Under the pieces are notes generated by a model, which ran no database searches, was not told where the DNA came from, and worked only from the letters and a program-made list of their open reading frames with translations. Source: Spirochaeta sp. UBA2779 (GTDB taxonomy: Bacteria; Spirochaetota; Spirochaetia; DSM-2461). Taken from it: a stretch of 6,671 nucleotides of DNA. The stretch spans positions 1 through 6,671 of the forward strand of contig DEIH01000161.1 of NCBI GenBank assembly GCA_002352375.1, written 5' to 3'. This document shows, one piece after another, positions 4,909 to 6,671 of this stretch. Each line of letters starts with the position of its first letter. Position 1 is the first letter of the stretch. The position numbers and the translations under genes were made by a program.

Positions 4909-5962
4909 TGGAAGAATCCTTTCGGATAAAGATCCGCTTAAGCTTCGGAAACACATCGCTGAGTTCCCGGTTTCCCAGTAAACCTTCAGGACGAAACTGC
5001 ATTAGCAGGATAAGCATCAGAGGAATAAGAACCCACTTGAGTATCTGAAGCGGCCTCAGGGCCTCAAGCATGAGGGTAAATATTACAGCTGAAAGTACCG
5101 AACCGCTGAGAGATCCCATACCTCCAAGATAAACCATTACCAGGCCCTCTGTAGATTTGAAAATTGAGAAGGATGCCGGATTCACAAAACCCATAACATG
5201 GGCAAAAAGACCGCCGGCTATTCCAGCTAATCCCGAAGAGAACATAAAGGCAACCAGCTTCATATGGTTAGTATTCACGCTCATAATCTCCGCAGAAGTC
5301 TCATCGTAGCGAATCGAAGAAATGCCTTTCCCGTAAGTGGATTTCATCAACCTTCGAATCATTACAATTGACAAAACAACAAAGATAAAAATCCAGATAA
5401 TCATATAGGGAAGATCGATAACCGCTTCCATGGCTTTCAGGGATTTCTTCATACCCATAAATCCCCGGGAGCCTCCAACCGCACCGATGTTATTTATAAG
5501 AGTAACAATAATGAAGTTTGCAGCAATTGTGATGATAGCAAGGTAGTCATCCCGGGTTTTAAATGAGGGAATGGCTACCAGAAGTCCGAAAACCGCCGAG
5601 ACCAGACCGCCGATGATGATAACGATAGGAAAGAGGAAAATTGCCGACCCCGGGGGCAGCAAAGGTTGCCCGGTAAAGGAGTTCTCGGTAAAAAGAATAA
5701 CCGAGAGAACCGAAGAAACATAAGCTCCTACAGCCATGAATCCGCCATGACCGCAGGAAAACTCTCCCATATAACCGTTTACAATGTTCAGACTGGCCGA
5801 AAAAATAATATTGATACCGATAAACATCAGCACCGACTGAATGTATTTATTTATCACACCGGCCATTGTCAGTCCAACCATCAGAGCAAAGAGAGCCAAT
5901 ATGGCCATCGTACTGACGGGGAGGCGTGAATTACGTTTTGCGAGTGCAGGTATATCTGTCAT
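4901..5962 (-). CDS. livM: Branched-chain amino acid ABC transporter permease LivM
   Basis: A 353-residue inner-membrane permease. Hydrophobic segments run from about residue 17 to 325, after a short charged N-terminus. Family marks are the motif NGYMGEFSCGHGGFMAVGAY (62-81) and, later, the cytoplasmic coupling loop GKGISSIRYDETSAEIMSVNTNHMKLVAF (211-239), which docks with the LivG/LivF ATPases. VYLGGMGSLSGSVLSAV (277-293) and FRPEGLLG (323-330) close the family pattern. It forms the pore together with LivH. An alternative start 11 codons upstream (5995) would overlap livH by 23 bases. The ATG at 5962 is preferred because GGAGG (5969-5973) lies six bases before it, nested in the livH stop codon region. 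Its 3' end overlaps livG by eight bases. The C-terminal tail is basic and lies after the last membrane segment. Confidence 0.93.
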   Translation of the reverse strand: MTDIPALAKRNSRLPVSTMAILALFALMVGLTMAGVINKYIQSVLMFIGINIIFSASLNIVNGYMGEFSCGHGGFMAVGAYVSSVLSVILFTENSFTGQPLLPPGSAIFLFPIVIIIGGLVSAVFGLLVAIPSFKTRDDYLAIITIAANFIIVTLINNIGAVGGSRGFMGMKKSLKAMEAVIDLPYMIIWIFIFVVLSIVMIRRLMKSTYGKGISSIRYDETSAEIMSVNTNHMKLVAFMFSSGLAGIAGGLFAHVMGFVNPASFSIFKSTEGLVMVYLGGMGSLSGSVLSAVIFTLMLEALRPLQILKWVLIPLMLILLMQFRPEGLLGNRELSDVFPKLKRIFIRKDSSNG

Positions 5963-5968
5963 GCCGCG

Positions 5969-5973
5969 CCTCC
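5969..5973 (-). promoter_or_regulatory. Ribosome binding site that decides the livM start
   Basis: GGAGG lies six bases upstream of the ATG at 5962, and its first G is also the last base of the livH TAG stop. It supports the 353-residue LivM over the 11-codon longer form and places livM translation directly behind livH termination. Confidence 0.75.
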
Positions 5974-6671
5974 TATATTTTCGTGCTCTTGGCAATGCCG
6001 AAGAAGCCCGTTGGTTTCAAAGTAAGAATAACAAGGAGTATCACGAACGAGATTAAATCCTTGTAACTGGAAGGGAAAAAAGTAATAACGAATATCTCAA
6101 TGAACCCCAGAAGGAATCCGCCGATGAAAGCCCCTTTGATATCTCCAATTCCCCCGACAACAGCGGCAATAAAGGCCTTCCATCCGATAATCATACCCAT
6201 ATATGGGTTGAGGACCGGGTAGGACAGTCCGAAAAGGATTCCCGCAACGGCAGCTAAAGCCGAACCGATGGCAAAAGTTGCTACAATGATGCGGTTTACC
6301 GGGATACCCATCAGCGGGATGGCAAACTTATCATAGGAAATGGCCCGCATAGCCATTCCGATCTGTGTCCTTGTAACAAAGAACTGCAAAAAACCAAATA
6401 CGACAAATGAAGATGCAATAACCAGTAATCTCAGGTTTGTCAGCCTGATTCCGGCAAACTCGATTATGGTTTTATTAATCATATCCGGGAAACGCAGGGC
6501 ACTGGCCCCAAGAACCGCCAGGTTCCCGTTTTCCAGAATAAATCCCACCATCAGGGCTGTGATAACCACGTAAAGCCTGTTAGCCCCTTTTTTTCTAAGA
6601 GGCCGATAAGCAATCCTCTCAATAAGGATTCCCAGACCCGCCGTGAGACCCATGGTAACCACCAGGGTTAT
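5973..6671 (-). CDS. livH: Branched-chain amino acid ABC transporter permease LivH, 5' end missing (window edge)
   Basis: The last 232 residues of a LivH-type permease; the reading frame is still open at the right edge of the window. Compared with E. coli LivH (about 308 residues), roughly the first 75-80 residues are off-window, so any apparent start near 6662 is internal. Recognisable blocks are IERIAYRPLR near the visible start, the cytoplasmic loop GMAMRAISYDKFAIPLMGI that contacts the ATPases, then VATFAIGSALAAVAGILFG, LNPYMGMIIGWKAFIAAVVGGIGDIKGAFIGGFLLGFIE, SYKDLISFVILLVILTLKPTGFFG. These match LivH and not LivM. It forms the other half of the pore. It stops just before livM, whose ribosome site overlaps the stop codon. 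The periplasmic binding protein and the promoter presumably lie further right, outside the window. Confidence 0.93.
   Translation of the reverse strand: MTLVVTMGLTAGLGILIERIAYRPLRKKGANRLYVVITALMVGFILENGNLAVLGASALRFPDMINKTIIEFAGIRLTNLRLLVIASSFVVFGFLQFFVTRTQIGMAMRAISYDKFAIPLMGIPVNRIIVATFAIGSALAAVAGILFGLSYPVLNPYMGMIIGWKAFIAAVVGGIGDIKGAFIGGFLLGFIEIFVITFFPSSYKDLISFVILLVILTLKPTGFFGIAKSTKI

Noticed and set aside
6632..6662. livH start near 6662
   Set aside because: The frame is open to the window edge and about 75-80 conserved N-terminal residues are missing, so this is an internal codon.

Overview
This 6.7 kb window looks like bacterial chromosomal DNA of moderate GC content. It is densely packed, with overlapping genes, strong GGAGG-type ribosome sites and some TTG/GTG starts. 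No marker gene fixes the taxon. My impression from the proteins is a free-living spirochaete or another anaerobic or marine bacterium, but that is a low-confidence guess.

Left part (1-1760, minus strand). A two-gene unit encodes a PhzF-family isomerase-like protein followed by a DUF1697 protein, joined by an ATGA stop/start overlap. A good sigma70-type promoter with an A/T-rich upstream stretch lies about 265 bases before phzF. Between promoter and gene is a roughly 258-base leader with several strong hairpins, two AAGGAGG Shine-Dalgarno sequences not used by the main gene, and a near-perfect intrinsic terminator about 30 bases before the phzF start codon. This is the layout of an attenuator or riboswitch, or of a free-standing small RNA. 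I could not match it to a riboswitch class I know, so it is the main candidate for something undescribed here.

Middle part (1877-3419, plus strand). A nitroreductase-family flavoprotein overlaps by 11 bases a TTG-started cytosolic 5'-nucleotidase of the NT5C1 (cN-I) type with intact HAD-like motifs. The nitroreductase has no visible Shine-Dalgarno sequence and a possible -10 box about seven bases before its ATG, so it may be translated from a leaderless mRNA.

Right part (3404-6671, minus strand). A tightly overlapping branched-chain amino acid (LIV/HAAT) ABC transporter cluster reads livH (cut by the window edge), livM, livG, livF. It encodes two membrane permeases and two ATPases that together import branched-chain or related amphipathic amino acids delivered by a periplasmic binding protein. 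No binding-protein gene is visible. The livF 3' end overlaps the 3' end of the nucleotidase gene by 16 bases, tail to tail, with no terminator between them.

I saw no tRNA, rRNA, insertion sequence, CRISPR array or prophage gene.
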